A stretch of DNA of 64,000 nucleotides. It comes from Curtobacterium sp. 9128 (GTDB lineage: Bacteria > Actinomycetota > Actinomycetes > Actinomycetales > Microbacteriaceae). Where the stretch lies: NCBI RefSeq assembly GCF_900086645.1, contig NZ_LT576451.1, forward strand, positions 558,001 to 622,000, read 5' to 3'. Under the pieces are notes generated by a model that had not been told where the DNA came from, made no database searches, and saw only the letters and a list, made by a program, of their open reading frames with translations. Each line of letters opens with the position of its first letter. The first letter of the stretch is position 1. Below are positions 47,656-55,764 of this stretch, piece after piece. Made by a program: the position numbers and the translations under genes.

Positions 47656-49098
47656 TCAGATCTTCGACGAGGCCTCGGACAGGACGCTCCGCAGGATCGA
47701 GGTGATCTCGCGGAACTCCGGCTGCCCGATGGTCAGCGGCGGAGCGAGCTGCACGACGGGGTCGCCGCGGTCGTCGGCGCGGCAGTACAGCCCCGCGTCG
47801 AACAGCGCCTTCGACAGGAACCCGCGGAGCAGCCGCTCGGACTCGTCGTCGTCGAACGTGGTCTTCGTGGCCTTGTCCTTGACGAGCTCGATGCCGTAGA
47901 AGTACCCGTCACCGCGGACGTCGCCGACGATCGGCAGGTCGAGCAGGGTGTCGAGTTCGGCGCGGAAGAGCGGGGCGTTCTGCTGGACGTTCTGCAGCAG
48001 CCCCTCTTCCTCGAAGATGTCGAGGTTCTCCATGGCGACGGCGGCGGAGACCGGGTGCCCGCCGAACGTGTACCCGTGGTAGAAGGTCGTGTCGCCCTCG
48101 GCGAACGGCTCGAAGATCTTGTCGCTGATGATCGTCGCGCCGATGGGGGAGTACCCGGAGGTCATCGCCTTCGCGCACGTGATCATGTCCGGGACGAAGC
48201 CGTACGTGTCGCAGGCGAACATCGTGCCGATGCGGCCGAACGCGCAGATGACCTCGTCCGAGACGAGCAGCACGTCGTACTCGTCGCAGATCTCACGGAC
48301 CCGCTGGAAGTACCCGGGCGGCGGGGTGAAGCAGCCGCCGGAGTTCTGCACCGGTTCGAGGAAGACGGCCGCGACGGTGTCCGGTCCCTCGAACTCGATC
48401 ATCTCGCGGATGCGCTCGGCCGCCCAGTAGCCGAACTCCTCCTCGCTCTGCCCGGCGAAACCCATCTCGTCGGCGCGGTAGTAGTTCGTGTTCGGGACAC
48501 GGAGCCCGCCGGGGGTCAACGGCTCGAACATCTGCTTCATCGCGGGGATGCCGGTGATCGCGAGGGCGCCCTGCGGGGTGCCGTGGTAGGCGACCGCGCG
48601 GGAGATCACCTTGTGCTTCATCGGCTTGCCGCGGAGCTTCCAGTAGTACTTCGCGAGCTTGAACGCCGTCTCGACCGCTTCGCCGCCGCCGGTGGAGAAG
48701 AACACCTTGTTGAGGTCGCCGGGGGCGTGGTCGGCCAGGCGGTCGGCGAGCTCGATGGCCGCGGGGTGCGCGTACGACCAGATCGGGAAGAAGGACAGCG
48801 TCTCGGCCTGCTTGGCGGCCATCTCGGCCAGGCGCTTCCGCCCGTGGCCGGCGGCGACGACGAACAGGCCGGAGAGCCCGTCGATGTAGCCCTTGCCGTG
48901 GCTGTCGTAGACGTGGTGACCCTCGCCGCGGACCATGATCGGGACCTCGGCACCCGCCTGGTTCGCGCCGTGCCTGGCGAAGTGCATCCAGAGGTGGTCG
49001 CGGGACTTGCGCTGCAGGTCCTCGTTGTCGACCGGTGCGAACGGGTCGTAGGAGCCGAGTCGCGTGGACTGTTCGGTCTTCTGGTCGGAGATGGTCAT
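47656..49098 (-). CDS. Class III omega-aminotransferase, probable putrescine transaminase
   Basis: The 480-residue PLP enzyme shows FFSTGGGEAVETAFKLAKYYWKLRGKP (only the GGGEAVETA part is diagnostic), FLEPVQNSGG, SDEVICAFGRIG and the PLP lysine in ITCAKAMTSGY. Members transfer the amino group of putrescine, cadaverine or beta-alanine-type donors to pyruvate or 2-oxoglutarate. It follows lrp by an ATGA overlap and precedes two amine-oxidising flavoproteins. Together with the divergent 4-aminobutanal dehydrogenase and pot transporter this supports putrescine as the donor. Confidence 0.83.
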   Translation of the reverse strand: MTISDQKTEQSTRLGSYDPFAPVDNEDLQRKSRDHLWMHFARHGANQAGAEVPIMVRGEGHHVYDSHGKGYIDGLSGLFVVAAGHGRKRLAEMAAKQAETLSFFPIWSYAHPAAIELADRLADHAPGDLNKVFFSTGGGEAVETAFKLAKYYWKLRGKPMKHKVISRAVAYHGTPQGALAITGIPAMKQMFEPLTPGGLRVPNTNYYRADEMGFAGQSEEEFGYWAAERIREMIEFEGPDTVAAVFLEPVQNSGGCFTPPPGYFQRVREICDEYDVLLVSDEVICAFGRIGTMFACDTYGFVPDMITCAKAMTSGYSPIGATIISDKIFEPFAEGDTTFYHGYTFGGHPVSAAVAMENLDIFEEEGLLQNVQQNAPLFRAELDTLLDLPIVGDVRGDGYFYGIELVKDKATKTTFDDDESERLLRGFLSKALFDAGLYCRADDRGDPVVQLAPPLTIGQPEFREITSILRSVLSEASSKI

Positions 49099-49565
49099 CG
49101 CGTTCCCCAGTCGTAGAGCTGTTTGCGGAGTTGCAGGTAGACGAAGGTCTCGGTGCCGGTCACGCCGGGGATGGCCCGGATCGTGCCGTTGAGCAGTTCG
49201 ATGAGGTCGTCGTCGTCCTCGCAGACGACCTCCACCATGAGGTCGAAGCTGCCGGCGGTCATCACGAGGTAGTCGACCGCCGCCAGCTGCTCGAGTGCGT
49301 CGGCGACCTTGCGGGTGTCGCCGTTCACACGGATGCCGATCATCGCCTGCCGGTGGAAGCCGAGCTGCATCGGGTCGGTGACCGCGACGATCTGCATGAC
49401 GCCGGTCTCGGTGAGCTTCTGCACGCGCTGCCGGACCGCCGCCTCGCTGAGACCGACCGCCTTGCCGATCTCGCCGTACGGACGGCGCCCGTCTGCCTGG
49501 AGTTGCTCGATGATCCGCTTGGAGATGTCGTCGATCGGTCCCGGACGTCGTGGTGCTGCCGCCAT
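49095..49565 (-). CDS. Lrp/AsnC-family transcriptional regulator
   Basis: The 156-residue protein has an N-terminal helix-turn-helix (about residues 10-60; DISKRIIEQLQADGRRPYGE, GLSEAAVRQRVQKL) and a C-terminal RAM domain (about 65-150) with GSFDLMVEV and GVTGTETFVYLQL. It leads the five-gene minus-strand operon and is divergent from the aldehyde dehydrogenase-potABCD operon, so it probably controls both in response to a polyamine or amino acid. The ATG at 49565 was chosen at the conserved N-terminus (MAAAPRRPGPIDD). Confidence 0.9.
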   Translation of the reverse strand: MAAAPRRPGPIDDISKRIIEQLQADGRRPYGEIGKAVGLSEAAVRQRVQKLTETGVMQIVAVTDPMQLGFHRQAMIGIRVNGDTRKVADALEQLAAVDYLVMTAGSFDLMVEVVCEDDDDLIELLNGTIRAIPGVTGTETFVYLQLRKQLYDWGTR

Positions 49566-49586
49566 GCCGCACAGCATGGCAGTGCA

Positions 49587-49683
49587 TTCCGGCGGAAAGC
49601 AAGGGATTCCGTTGTGAACACCGTGTTTCGCGACGATTTCCGTTGTTACAAGTCTTCCGAACGAGCGGTTTCCGTGCCAGTAT
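49587..49683. promoter_or_regulatory. Divergent control region with repeated TTCCG motifs
   Basis: TTCCG occurs at 49587, 49607, 49638, 49655 and 49670. The 9-base TTCCGTTGT is repeated exactly 31 bases apart (49607-49615 and 49638-49646), and TTCCGGCGGAA (49587-49597) is a palindrome. For the plus-strand operon, TTCCGA (49655-49660) and CAGTAT (49678-49683) are spaced by 17 bp, and the -10 ends seven bases before the ATG. Repeated sites in helical phase suit the Lrp-type regulator encoded next door. Confidence 0.6.
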
Positions 49684-49690
49684 CGCCGCC

Positions 49691-51142
49691 ATGCTGGACA
49701 GCACGAAGACGGCGTCGGACACGGCGACCCGTGACCTCCGGAACTTCGTCGGGGGCGAGTGGACCCCGTCCAGGACGAACACGTCGTTCGGCCTGGTGGA
49801 CCCGACGACCGAGGCCGAGTACGGCATCTCGCCGATCTCCACCGCCACTGACGTCGACCAGGCCTTCCGCACCGCCGCCGAGGCGTTCGAGACCTGGCGG
49901 CGCACGACCCCGGGGGAGCGCCAGCTCGCGCTCTTCCGGATCGCCGACGCGGTGGAGGCCCGCGCGGAGGAGTTCGCGGACCTCGAGTCGCGGGACACCG
50001 GAAAGCCCCGCGCCACCCTGGTCGAGGACGAGATCATGCTCTCCGTCGACCAGATCCGCTTCTTCGCCGGCGCCGCCAGGAACCTCGAGGGCCGGAGCGC
50101 CGGCGAGTACCTGGCCGACCACACGTCCTTCGTCCGGCGCGAGCCCATCGGCGTCGTGGCCCAGGTCACCCCGTGGAACTACCCGCTCAACATGGCGGTG
50201 TGGAAGATCGCCGCGGCGCTCGCCGCCGGCAACACCACCGTCCTGAAGCCGAGCGACACGACACCGCTCTCCACGCTGCTGCTCGCCGAGGTCGCCGCGG
50301 AGTTCCTGCCGCCGGGGGTCCTCAACGTCGTGCTGGGCGACCACTCCACCGGCGCCGCGATGATCGACCACCCGACCCCGCAGCTCGTCTCCATCACCGG
50401 GTCCGTCCGCGCGGGCATGGCGGTCGCCCGAGCTGCGGCCGGTGACCTCAAGCGCACGCACCTCGAACTCGGCGGCAAGGCACCCGTGATCGTGTTCGAC
50501 GACGCCGACATCCCCTCCGCGGTCGCCGGCATCGTCGCCGCCGGGTTCTTCAACGCCGGACAGGACTGCACCGCTGCCACCCGGCTCCTGGTGCAGGAGG
50601 GCATCCACGACGAGTTCGTGGCGGCGCTCGCCGCGGAAGCCCGGACGAACGCGAGGACCGGCACGGACGGGTACTTCGGGCCGGTCAACAACGTGAACCA
50701 GCTCACGCACGTGCAGGACTTCCTCGACACGCTCCCCGACCACGCGACGATCGAGCTCGGCGGCCACCGCGTCGGCGACGTCGGGTACTTCCACGAGGCG
50801 ACGATCGTTTCCGGGCTGCGGCAGGACGACCGCATCGTGCAGCAGGAGGTGTTCGGCCCCGTGCAGACCGTCCAGCGCTTCCGCACCGAGGCGGACGCAC
50901 TGCGTGCCGCGAACGACGTCGAGTACGGCCTGGCGAGCTCGGTGTGGACGACCGACCACGCCAGGGCGATGCGCTTCGCCCGCGACCTCGACTTCGGGTG
51001 CGTGTGGATCAACACGCACATCCCGATCGTCGCCGAGATGCCGCACGGCGGCTTCAAGCACTCCGGCTACGGCAAGGACCTGTCCCAGTACGGGTTCGAC
51101 GACTACACCCGCATCAAGCACGTCATGTCCTACATCGGCTGA
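49691..51142 (+). CDS. patD: 4-aminobutanal (gamma-aminobutyraldehyde) dehydrogenase, PatD-like
   Basis: The 483-residue enzyme oxidises 4-aminobutanal to GABA. Beyond general aldehyde dehydrogenase motifs (VTPWNYPLNMAVWKIAAALA, LELGGKAPVIVFDDAD with Glu259, NAGQDCTAATR with Cys293), it has features of the PatD/YdcW group: FRFFAGAAR-like IRFFAGAARNLEG, EYLADHTSFVRREPIG and the C-terminal VNTH-like WINTHIPIVAEMPHGGFKHSGYGKD. It heads the operon with potABCD. Confidence 0.9.
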   Translation: MLDSTKTASDTATRDLRNFVGGEWTPSRTNTSFGLVDPTTEAEYGISPISTATDVDQAFRTAAEAFETWRRTTPGERQLALFRIADAVEARAEEFADLESRDTGKPRATLVEDEIMLSVDQIRFFAGAARNLEGRSAGEYLADHTSFVRREPIGVVAQVTPWNYPLNMAVWKIAAALAAGNTTVLKPSDTTPLSTLLLAEVAAEFLPPGVLNVVLGDHSTGAAMIDHPTPQLVSITGSVRAGMAVARAAAGDLKRTHLELGGKAPVIVFDDADIPSAVAGIVAAGFFNAGQDCTAATRLLVQEGIHDEFVAALAAEARTNARTGTDGYFGPVNNVNQLTHVQDFLDTLPDHATIELGGHRVGDVGYFHEATIVSGLRQDDRIVQQEVFGPVQTVQRFRTEADALRAANDVEYGLASSVWTTDHARAMRFARDLDFGCVWINTHIPIVAEMPHGGFKHSGYGKDLSQYGFDDYTRIKHVMSYIG

Positions 51143-51178
51143 ACCCGACTCCCGGGCCCGCGAACACCAGGAGGCACC

Positions 51179-52366
51179 ATGGCAACGACCGGCACCTTCG
51201 CCGAATCCGGAGCAGATCTCCGGCTCGAGCAGATCACGAAGTCCTTCCCGGGACACACCGCGGTGGACGCCCTCGACCTCACCGTGCCGGCCGGGTCGTT
51301 CTTCGCGCTGCTCGGGCCGTCCGGCTGCGGGAAGACGACCACGCTGCGGCTCGTCGCCGGCCTCGAGGAACCGACGAGCGGCAGCATCCTGCTCGGCGGG
51401 AAGGACGTCACCGACACGAAGCCGTACCAGCGGCCGGTCAACACCGTCTTCCAGAACTACGCGCTGTTCCCGCACATGAGCGTGCTCGACAACGTCGCGT
51501 TCGGCCTGAAGCGCCGGCGCATCCCCGACCCGATGACGAAGGCGCGGGAGGCACTGCACCTCGTGGAGCTCGACTCGTCCGCATCGAAGCGACCAGCACA
51601 GCTCTCCGGCGGCATGCAGCAGCGCGTCGCCCTGGCGCGCGCGATCGTGAACCGGCCCGCGCTCCTGCTCCTCGACGAACCGCTCGGCGCCCTCGACCTG
51701 AAGCTCCGGCACCAGATGCAGCTCGAGCTCAAGACGATCCAGGCCGAGGTCGGGCTCACCTTCCTGCACGTCACGCACGACCAGGAAGAGGCGATGACGA
51801 TGGCCGACACCGTCGCCGTCATGAACGGTGGCCGGATCGAGCAGATGGGCAGCCCCCAGGACCTCTACGAACTGCCCCGCACCGCCTTCGTCGCGAACTT
51901 CCTCGGCCAGTCGAACCTGCTCGAGGGCGAGGTCCGCGGCACCGAGGGCGAGCTGCTCGTGGTCGCCACGGCGGCGGGCACCATCGCGGTCCCGACGGCG
52001 CGTGCGGTCGCGACCAGCGGTCGCGTGGTCGTCGGCGTCCGTCCCGAGAAGCTCAAGATCCGCACCGCAGAGCCGTCGCACGAGGCGGGACGCAACATCC
52101 TCGGACCCGGCCGTGTCGTCGACGTCTCGTTCTCCGGCGTCAGCACGCAGTACCTCGTCGACGTCCCCGGCGCCGGCCGCGTCTCCGTCTTCGCGCAGAA
52201 CACGAAGGGCGGCCCCCGCATCGCCACGGGGACCGAGGTCTGGCTCACCTGGGGCGTCGACCACGGCTTCGGACTGGAGGCTCCCATCGCGTCCGACGCG
52301 AGCGTCACCACCCAGCCCGCACCGGGCCTCCAGGCCGAGACCGCCACCGCAGGTGCGGTCGCGTGA
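51179..52366 (+). CDS. potA: Spermidine/putrescine ABC transporter ATP-binding protein
   Basis: The 395-residue ABC ATPase has Walker A GPSGCGKTTT (about residues 50-59), Q-loop NTVFQNYALFPHMSV, signature LSGGMQQRVALARA, Walker B LLLLDEPLGALD and a C-terminal TOBE-like domain (about 285-370). GGAGGCACC is just before the ATG at 51179. It overlaps potD by GTGA. The operon partners give the polyamine assignment; the ATPase alone would not. Confidence 0.93.
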   Translation: MATTGTFAESGADLRLEQITKSFPGHTAVDALDLTVPAGSFFALLGPSGCGKTTTLRLVAGLEEPTSGSILLGGKDVTDTKPYQRPVNTVFQNYALFPHMSVLDNVAFGLKRRRIPDPMTKAREALHLVELDSSASKRPAQLSGGMQQRVALARAIVNRPALLLLDEPLGALDLKLRHQMQLELKTIQAEVGLTFLHVTHDQEEAMTMADTVAVMNGGRIEQMGSPQDLYELPRTAFVANFLGQSNLLEGEVRGTEGELLVVATAAGTIAVPTARAVATSGRVVVGVRPEKLKIRTAEPSHEAGRNILGPGRVVDVSFSGVSTQYLVDVPGAGRVSVFAQNTKGGPRIATGTEVWLTWGVDHGFGLEAPIASDASVTTQPAPGLQAETATAGAVA

Positions 52367-53571
52367 ACGCCGGACCGGACCTGGTGCGCGGACTGACGTC
52401 CGCGCGGGTCAGCCGGCGCGGCTTCCTGGCAGGCGGCGGTGCCGCGGCGGTGGCCGCCCTGCTCGCGGGCTGCAGCATCAAGGGCTCGGCGGCGTCGACG
52501 GGACCAGCGGTGGACTGGACGGCCTTCTGGAAGGACGCGAAGGCGACCAAGGAGCTCAACTTCGCGAACTGGCCGCTCTACATCGACTCCGACCACGGCA
52601 AGTCCGAGTCCCTCGCGCTCTTCAAGGAGGAGACGGGGATCGCGGTCGACTACCAGGCGGTGATCCAGGACAACGCGACGTTCTACGCGACGGTCTCGCC
52701 GATCCTCCGGGCGCAAGGGGCCACCGGCTACGACATCGTCGTCATGACGAACGGGTACGAGCTCACCGAGATGATCAAGAACGGCTTCGTGTGCGAGCTC
52801 GACCACACGCGGTTGCCGAACTTCGCCGCCAACGCCTCTGCGTCCGTCAAGAACCCGAACTACGACCCGGGCAACAAGCACTCCGTCGTCTGGCAGACCG
52901 GGTTCACGGGGCTCGCGTACAACCCGAAGTACACCGGGCGGAAGATCACGTCGTTCCAGGACCTGAAGGACCCCGCCTTCAAGGGGCGCATCGGGCTGAT
53001 GAGCGACAACACCGAGCTCGGCTCCCTGGCACTGCTCGCGCTCGGCATCGCCCCCGAGACGTCGACCCCGGCCGACTGGCGCAAGGCCCAGGCATGGCTC
53101 CGCGAGCTCCGGCCGAGCGTGACCGGGTTCTACGACCAGAGCTACATCAACCGGCTCGAGAACGGTGACACCTGGATCACCCAGGCGTGGTCGGGCGACG
53201 TGTTCCAGGCGCAGCAGTCCGGGTTCCCCGACCTGGAGTTCGTCACGCCGGAGGAGGGGCAGATGACCTGGCACGACAACATGCTCATCCCGAAGCAGGC
53301 GGCGAACCCGGTGTCGGCGCTCGCGTGGATGGACTTCTACTACACGCCGAAGATCGCGGGGATCGTCGAGGACTACGTCAACTACGTGTGCCCGGTGCCC
53401 GCGGCCGAGGACTACGTCAGGAACGTGCTCGACGACGCGACGGTGGCGGACAGCCCGCTGGTGTTCCCGTCCGCTGCCGTGTTGGACGCGTCGCACGAGT
53501 TCCGGGTGTTCGAGAACTACGACGAGTACTCGGAGTGGAACGGCATCTTCAACGCGGTGGTGCAGTCGTGA
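52363..53571 (+). CDS. potD: Spermidine/putrescine-binding lipoprotein (PotD-like)
   Basis: The 402-residue extracellular substrate-binding protein begins with a twin-arginine-type signal (VSRRGFLAGGG, Arg18-Arg19) that ends in a lipobox LAGC, so the mature protein is a lipid-anchored protein starting at Cys37. The mature part has ELNFANWPLYID, the polyamine-binding-family start, and WQTGFTGLAYNPKY. The GTG at 52363 overlaps the potA stop, and the stop overlaps potB. Putrescine and spermidine preference cannot be separated. Confidence 0.92.
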   Translation: MNAGPDLVRGLTSARVSRRGFLAGGGAAAVAALLAGCSIKGSAASTGPAVDWTAFWKDAKATKELNFANWPLYIDSDHGKSESLALFKEETGIAVDYQAVIQDNATFYATVSPILRAQGATGYDIVVMTNGYELTEMIKNGFVCELDHTRLPNFAANASASVKNPNYDPGNKHSVVWQTGFTGLAYNPKYTGRKITSFQDLKDPAFKGRIGLMSDNTELGSLALLALGIAPETSTPADWRKAQAWLRELRPSVTGFYDQSYINRLENGDTWITQAWSGDVFQAQQSGFPDLEFVTPEEGQMTWHDNMLIPKQAANPVSALAWMDFYYTPKIAGIVEDYVNYVCPVPAAEDYVRNVLDDATVADSPLVFPSAAVLDASHEFRVFENYDEYSEWNGIFNAVVQS

Positions 53572-54488
53572 CGGCGCTCGGGGTCGCGCCCGGGATCGGT
53601 CTCGACCCGGCGCCGGTCCGTCGCGGTCGTCGTCGCAGCACGCCGTTCCTGCTCGCGCTGGTCGGGACCGCGTACCTCTGCGTGTTCTTCGTCATCCCGC
53701 TCGTGTCCGGGCTCATCGTCTCGCTCATGTCGGGCAACCCGGACGACGGGTACACGTTCACCTGGAACTTCGGGATCTACTCGTCCCTGTTCGTCGACCC
53801 GCAGGTGCCGTACCTGACGTTCCTGCTCCGATCGCTCTGGTACGGCTTCGCCGCGACCCTCGTGACCATCGTCGTCGGGTACCCCGTGGCGTACTTCATC
53901 GCGTTCCGGGTGTCACCGCGGTGGAAGAACCCGCTCCTGATGCTCGTCTTCGTGAGCTTCCTGGTGTCGTTCATCATCCGCACCGACATGTGGGCGTTCG
54001 TGCTCGCGTCCCAGGGGCCCGTCGTCACGTTCCTGCAGGGGATCGGGGTCGCCGGCAAGGACTTCCACATCCTCGGCACCGGCGGGGCGGTGATCTTCGG
54101 CGACGCGTACAACGACCTCGCCTTCATGGTGCTGCCGATCTACGCGGCGCTCGAGCGCATCGACCCGAGACTCGGTGAAGCCGCGCACGACCTGTACGCG
54201 GGGAGGTTCCGGGCCTTCTGGCACACCACGCTGCCCCTGTCCCGTGCCGGCATCTTCGCCGGGGTCCTGCTCGTGTTCATCGACTGCGTGGGGGACCCGG
54301 TGAACTCGGCGCTCCTCGGCGGCACGAACACGTACACGATCGGGCAGGCCATCCAGGACGCCTACTCCGGCAACCAGCAGTACAACGTCGCCGCTGCGCT
54401 GTCGACCGTGCTCATGGTCGTGCTCGGCATCATCCTGTTCATCTACGCCCGGGTCTCCGGCACCGACGACCTCGAGGACCTCGTATGA
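53568..54488 (+). CDS. potB: Spermidine/putrescine ABC transporter permease PotB
   Basis: The 306-residue inner-membrane permease has six membrane segments and the EAA-like loop GEAAHDLYAGRFRAFWHTTLPLS that docks to PotA. LVSFIIRTDMWAFVL is typical of PotB. The GTG at 53568 overlaps the potD stop (GTGA), and the stop overlaps potC (ATGA). Confidence 0.93.
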   Translation: MTALGVAPGIGLDPAPVRRGRRRSTPFLLALVGTAYLCVFFVIPLVSGLIVSLMSGNPDDGYTFTWNFGIYSSLFVDPQVPYLTFLLRSLWYGFAATLVTIVVGYPVAYFIAFRVSPRWKNPLLMLVFVSFLVSFIIRTDMWAFVLASQGPVVTFLQGIGVAGKDFHILGTGGAVIFGDAYNDLAFMVLPIYAALERIDPRLGEAAHDLYAGRFRAFWHTTLPLSRAGIFAGVLLVFIDCVGDPVNSALLGGTNTYTIGQAIQDAYSGNQQYNVAAALSTVLMVVLGIILFIYARVSGTDDLEDLV

Positions 54489-55306
54489 CCGCCGTCGCAC
54501 CGCGCCGTCACGGCGTGAACCGTCGTGGGCCCTGGCTCGCCATCGTCTACTGGGTGGTCATCGCGATCACCCTCGTGCCGATCGTCTACATGATCGCGTA
54601 CTCGTTCAACGACGCCCCCACCAACCGGCTGACCTTCGCGTGGAACGGCTTCACCACGTACTGGTACGCCAACCTCGTGAACGTCTCCGGGCTCGGGTCC
54701 GCGTTCGTCACGTCGGTCGTCGTCGCGTTCCTCGCGGCGATCGTCTCGGTCGCGATCGGGCTCCCGCTCGCCCTGGCGCTCGAGCGCTACCGGTTCCCCG
54801 GGCGGGGGGCCGTCAACGCCGTCGTGTTCGCGGACATCGCGGCGCCGTCGATCGTCGTCGGGTCCGCGTCGCTGTCGTTCTTCCTGTCGATCGGGCTCGG
54901 TACCGGGTTCCTCACGGTGCTGCTCACCCACGTGGCGTTCGACGTCGCGTACGTCGTCGTCGTCCTCCGGGGGCGGATCGCCGGGACGTCGCGTGCGCTC
55001 GAGGAGGCCGCCGGCGACCTCGGCGCGACGCCGTTCCAGGCGTTCCGGCTCGTCACGCTGCCGTTGCTCGCGCCGGGGATGCTCGCCGCCGGGCTGCTGG
55101 CGCTGGCGATGTCGATCGACGACTACGTCATCACGTCGTTCGTCGCCGGACCCGCTGTCACCTTCCCGCTGTTCGTGTACGGCGCCGCGAAGGCCGGGAT
55201 GCCGCCGCAGGTGCTCTGCTTCGGGACGCTGGTGTTCGCGGTGGGGCTGCTCGTCGCGTTGCTCAACGGGGCGCTCAACCGTCGCTTGTCCCGCACGCGC
55301 GGCTGA
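54485..55306 (+). CDS. potC: Spermidine/putrescine ABC transporter permease PotC
   Basis: The 273-residue permease has six membrane segments and the EAA loop EEAAGDLGATPFQAFRLVTLPLL. MSIDDYVITSFVAGP in the last third is a signature of PotC. It is the last gene of the patD-potABCD operon; a terminator follows at 55319-55352. Confidence 0.94.
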   Translation: MTAVAPRRHGVNRRGPWLAIVYWVVIAITLVPIVYMIAYSFNDAPTNRLTFAWNGFTTYWYANLVNVSGLGSAFVTSVVVAFLAAIVSVAIGLPLALALERYRFPGRGAVNAVVFADIAAPSIVVGSASLSFFLSIGLGTGFLTVLLTHVAFDVAYVVVVLRGRIAGTSRALEEAAGDLGATPFQAFRLVTLPLLAPGMLAAGLLALAMSIDDYVITSFVAGPAVTFPLFVYGAAKAGMPPQVLCFGTLVFAVGLLVALLNGALNRRLSRTRG

Positions 55307-55318
55307 CCCCACGCCGGA

Positions 55319-55352
55319 ACGTGCCGCACCGATCGAGACCGGTGCGGCACGT
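55319..55352 (+). terminator. Terminator after potC
   Basis: ACGTGCCGCACC (55319-55330) and GGTGCGGCACGT (55341-55352) form a perfect 12-bp stem, 12 bases past the potC stop. It faces the small minus-strand gene at 55360. Confidence 0.8.
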
Positions 55353-55359
55353 CCTTGTC

Positions 55360-55470
55360 TCAGTCCTTCCGGACCAGGTCGACCAGGAGCCTGGCGAGGT
55401 TCACGAGCAAGCCCGCGACCCCCAACCAGAACACCCGACGCCCGGGCTTGGGATCGGTGTCGTTCGACAT
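55360..55470 (-). CDS. 36-residue membrane peptide
   Basis: This is a short frame from ATG 55470 to the stop at 55360. The product has a polar start (MSNDTDPKPGRR), one hydrophobic helix (VFWLGVAGLLVNLARLLVDLV) and ends RKD. GGAGGTGG lies 7 bases before the ATG, one of the strongest ribosome binding sites in the window, which is the main reason to call it real. No family is recognised; it resembles small single-pass regulatory peptides. Confidence 0.6.
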   Translation of the reverse strand: MSNDTDPKPGRRVFWLGVAGLLVNLARLLVDLVRKD

Positions 55471-55559
55471 CGAGACCACCTCCGGTGTCAGCGCCGGCGG
55501 ACACGAGGAGCGGGGACCGGGACGGGCGTGCAATCGGGCCGGGGCTCGATTACACTGGA

Positions 55560-55657
55560 CCCGAGCGTTCAGACTCGGGAACGGATTGTGCCCGTCCTCG
55601 GCTTTCCACTCGGAGAGCAACCCGAAGCCCATCACCGTCCTACCGGTGGTGGGCTTC
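55560..55657 (+). ncRNA. Possible small RNA or structured leader
   Basis: GTGCAA (55528-55533) and TACACT (55551-55556) are spaced by 17 bp and look like a promoter. The predicted transcript begins with a CCCGAG/CTCGGG hairpin (55560-55579). It ends with a 14-bp stem, GAAGCCCATCACCG (55624-55637) with CGGTGGTGGGCTTC (55644-55657). No coding frame fits. No known RNA family is recognised; the final hairpin could simply be a terminator. Confidence 0.35.
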
Positions 55658-55764
55658 ACGCTTGCCCCAGGACCACGACCCGGCGGTGTCGGAGTCCACA
55701 CGACCAGCCTACGTGGAATGTCACCGGACACCACGGGCTCCGGACGATCTCGTAGGCTCGATCG

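Noticed and set aside
52274..52290. A repeat arm inside potA
   Set aside because: Only CTGGAGGCTCC is shared and no second arm follows; it is coding sequence.
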